Below, piece by piece: positions 43,915 through 44,000 of a stretch of 44,000 nucleotides of DNA. The notes below the pieces were generated by a model, which did no database searches, was not told the origin of the DNA, and was given only the letters and a program-made list of their open reading frames with translations. The stretch covers positions 1 to 44,000 of the forward strand of contig JAAXQE010000190.1 of assembly GCA_012974425.1 (NCBI GenBank), written 5' to 3'. A program made the position numbers and the translations under genes. How positions within the stretch are numbered: position 1 is the stretch's first letter; every line of letters begins with the position of its first letter. This DNA comes from Geopsychrobacter sp. (GTDB lineage Bacteria; Desulfobacterota; Desulfuromonadia; Desulfuromonadales; Geopsychrobacteraceae).

Positions 43915-43950
43915 AAAAAAGGGTTCCGTCGGGCGCCGGAACCCTTTTTT
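43915..43950 (+). terminator. Rho-independent terminator after the ZraP-like gene
   Basis: GGGTTCCG (43921-43928) with CGGAACCC (43937-43944), loop of eight bases, flanked by A6 and T6 runs. Confidence 0.9.
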
Positions 43951-44000
43951 ATTGTTCCATCACGCTAGTAAAAACTATGGACTTTAGTCCAAGACTTTCA

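Overview
The window looks like chromosomal DNA from a Desulfuromonadales/Geobacter-type deltaproteobacterium. This is inferred from moderately high GC content, several [NiFe] hydrogenases with their maturation genes, sigma-54 response regulators, cysteine-bearing PAS kinases and the conserved neighbourhood radical SAM/DUF2344 - rng - rplU - rpmA - obgE - proBA - nadD - rsfS - rlmH. I saw no rRNA, tRNA, insertion sequence, prophage or CRISPR array. About 35 protein genes fill nearly all of it.

Region 1 (1-7180). A 5'-truncated ferredoxin-type gene and a cytidylate kinase-like gene face a minus-strand operon for a cytoplasmic group 3b-like (sulfhydrogenase/NADP-type) [NiFe] hydrogenase. In that operon the usual beta (Fe-S) and gamma (flavin) subunits are one fused protein, followed by the small and large subunits. 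A rhomboid protease with a C-terminal TPR lies just upstream, then a small WYL-like protein.

Region 2 (7199-18055). A minus-strand operon encodes a periplasm-facing, membrane-anchored Hyb-type uptake hydrogenase in the order large subunit, maturation protease, small subunit (Tat), 4Fe-4S protein (Tat), NrfD-like membrane subunit. Next to it is an orphan NtrC-type response regulator. Divergent from that run hypA-hypB-hypC-hypD-hypE on the plus strand, ending in a strong terminator; hypF is not here. Palindromes centred on GTATAC sit before the hydrogenase operons, the rhomboid gene and the regulator gene, and may mark a shared regulon.

Region 3 (18056-23610). A gene-poor stretch of about 590 bp has hairpins and one possible 43-residue ORF. 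It is followed on the minus strand by radA - moaC - a PH-like membrane protein - dksA - a GAF/GAF histidine kinase.

Region 4 (23616-38275). Plus-strand housekeeping genes: a minimal J-domain protein, the B12-type radical SAM/DUF2344 protein, RNase G, ribosomal proteins L21 and L27, ObgE, ProB, ProA, NadD, RsfS, RlmH, a second DksA/TraR-like protein, a LapA-LapB-like fusion, GpmI and ComF. Overlapping stop/start codons show tight coupling in much of this block.

Region 5 (38306-43950). Signalling genes: a double-PAS histidine kinase, then a membrane histidine kinase overlapping a sigma-54 response regulator, a TfoX-like gene, and a secreted His/Met-rich ZraP/CpxP-like protein preceded by a well-formed -24/-12 promoter. 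This resembles the ZraPSR envelope/metal stress system in a different gene order.
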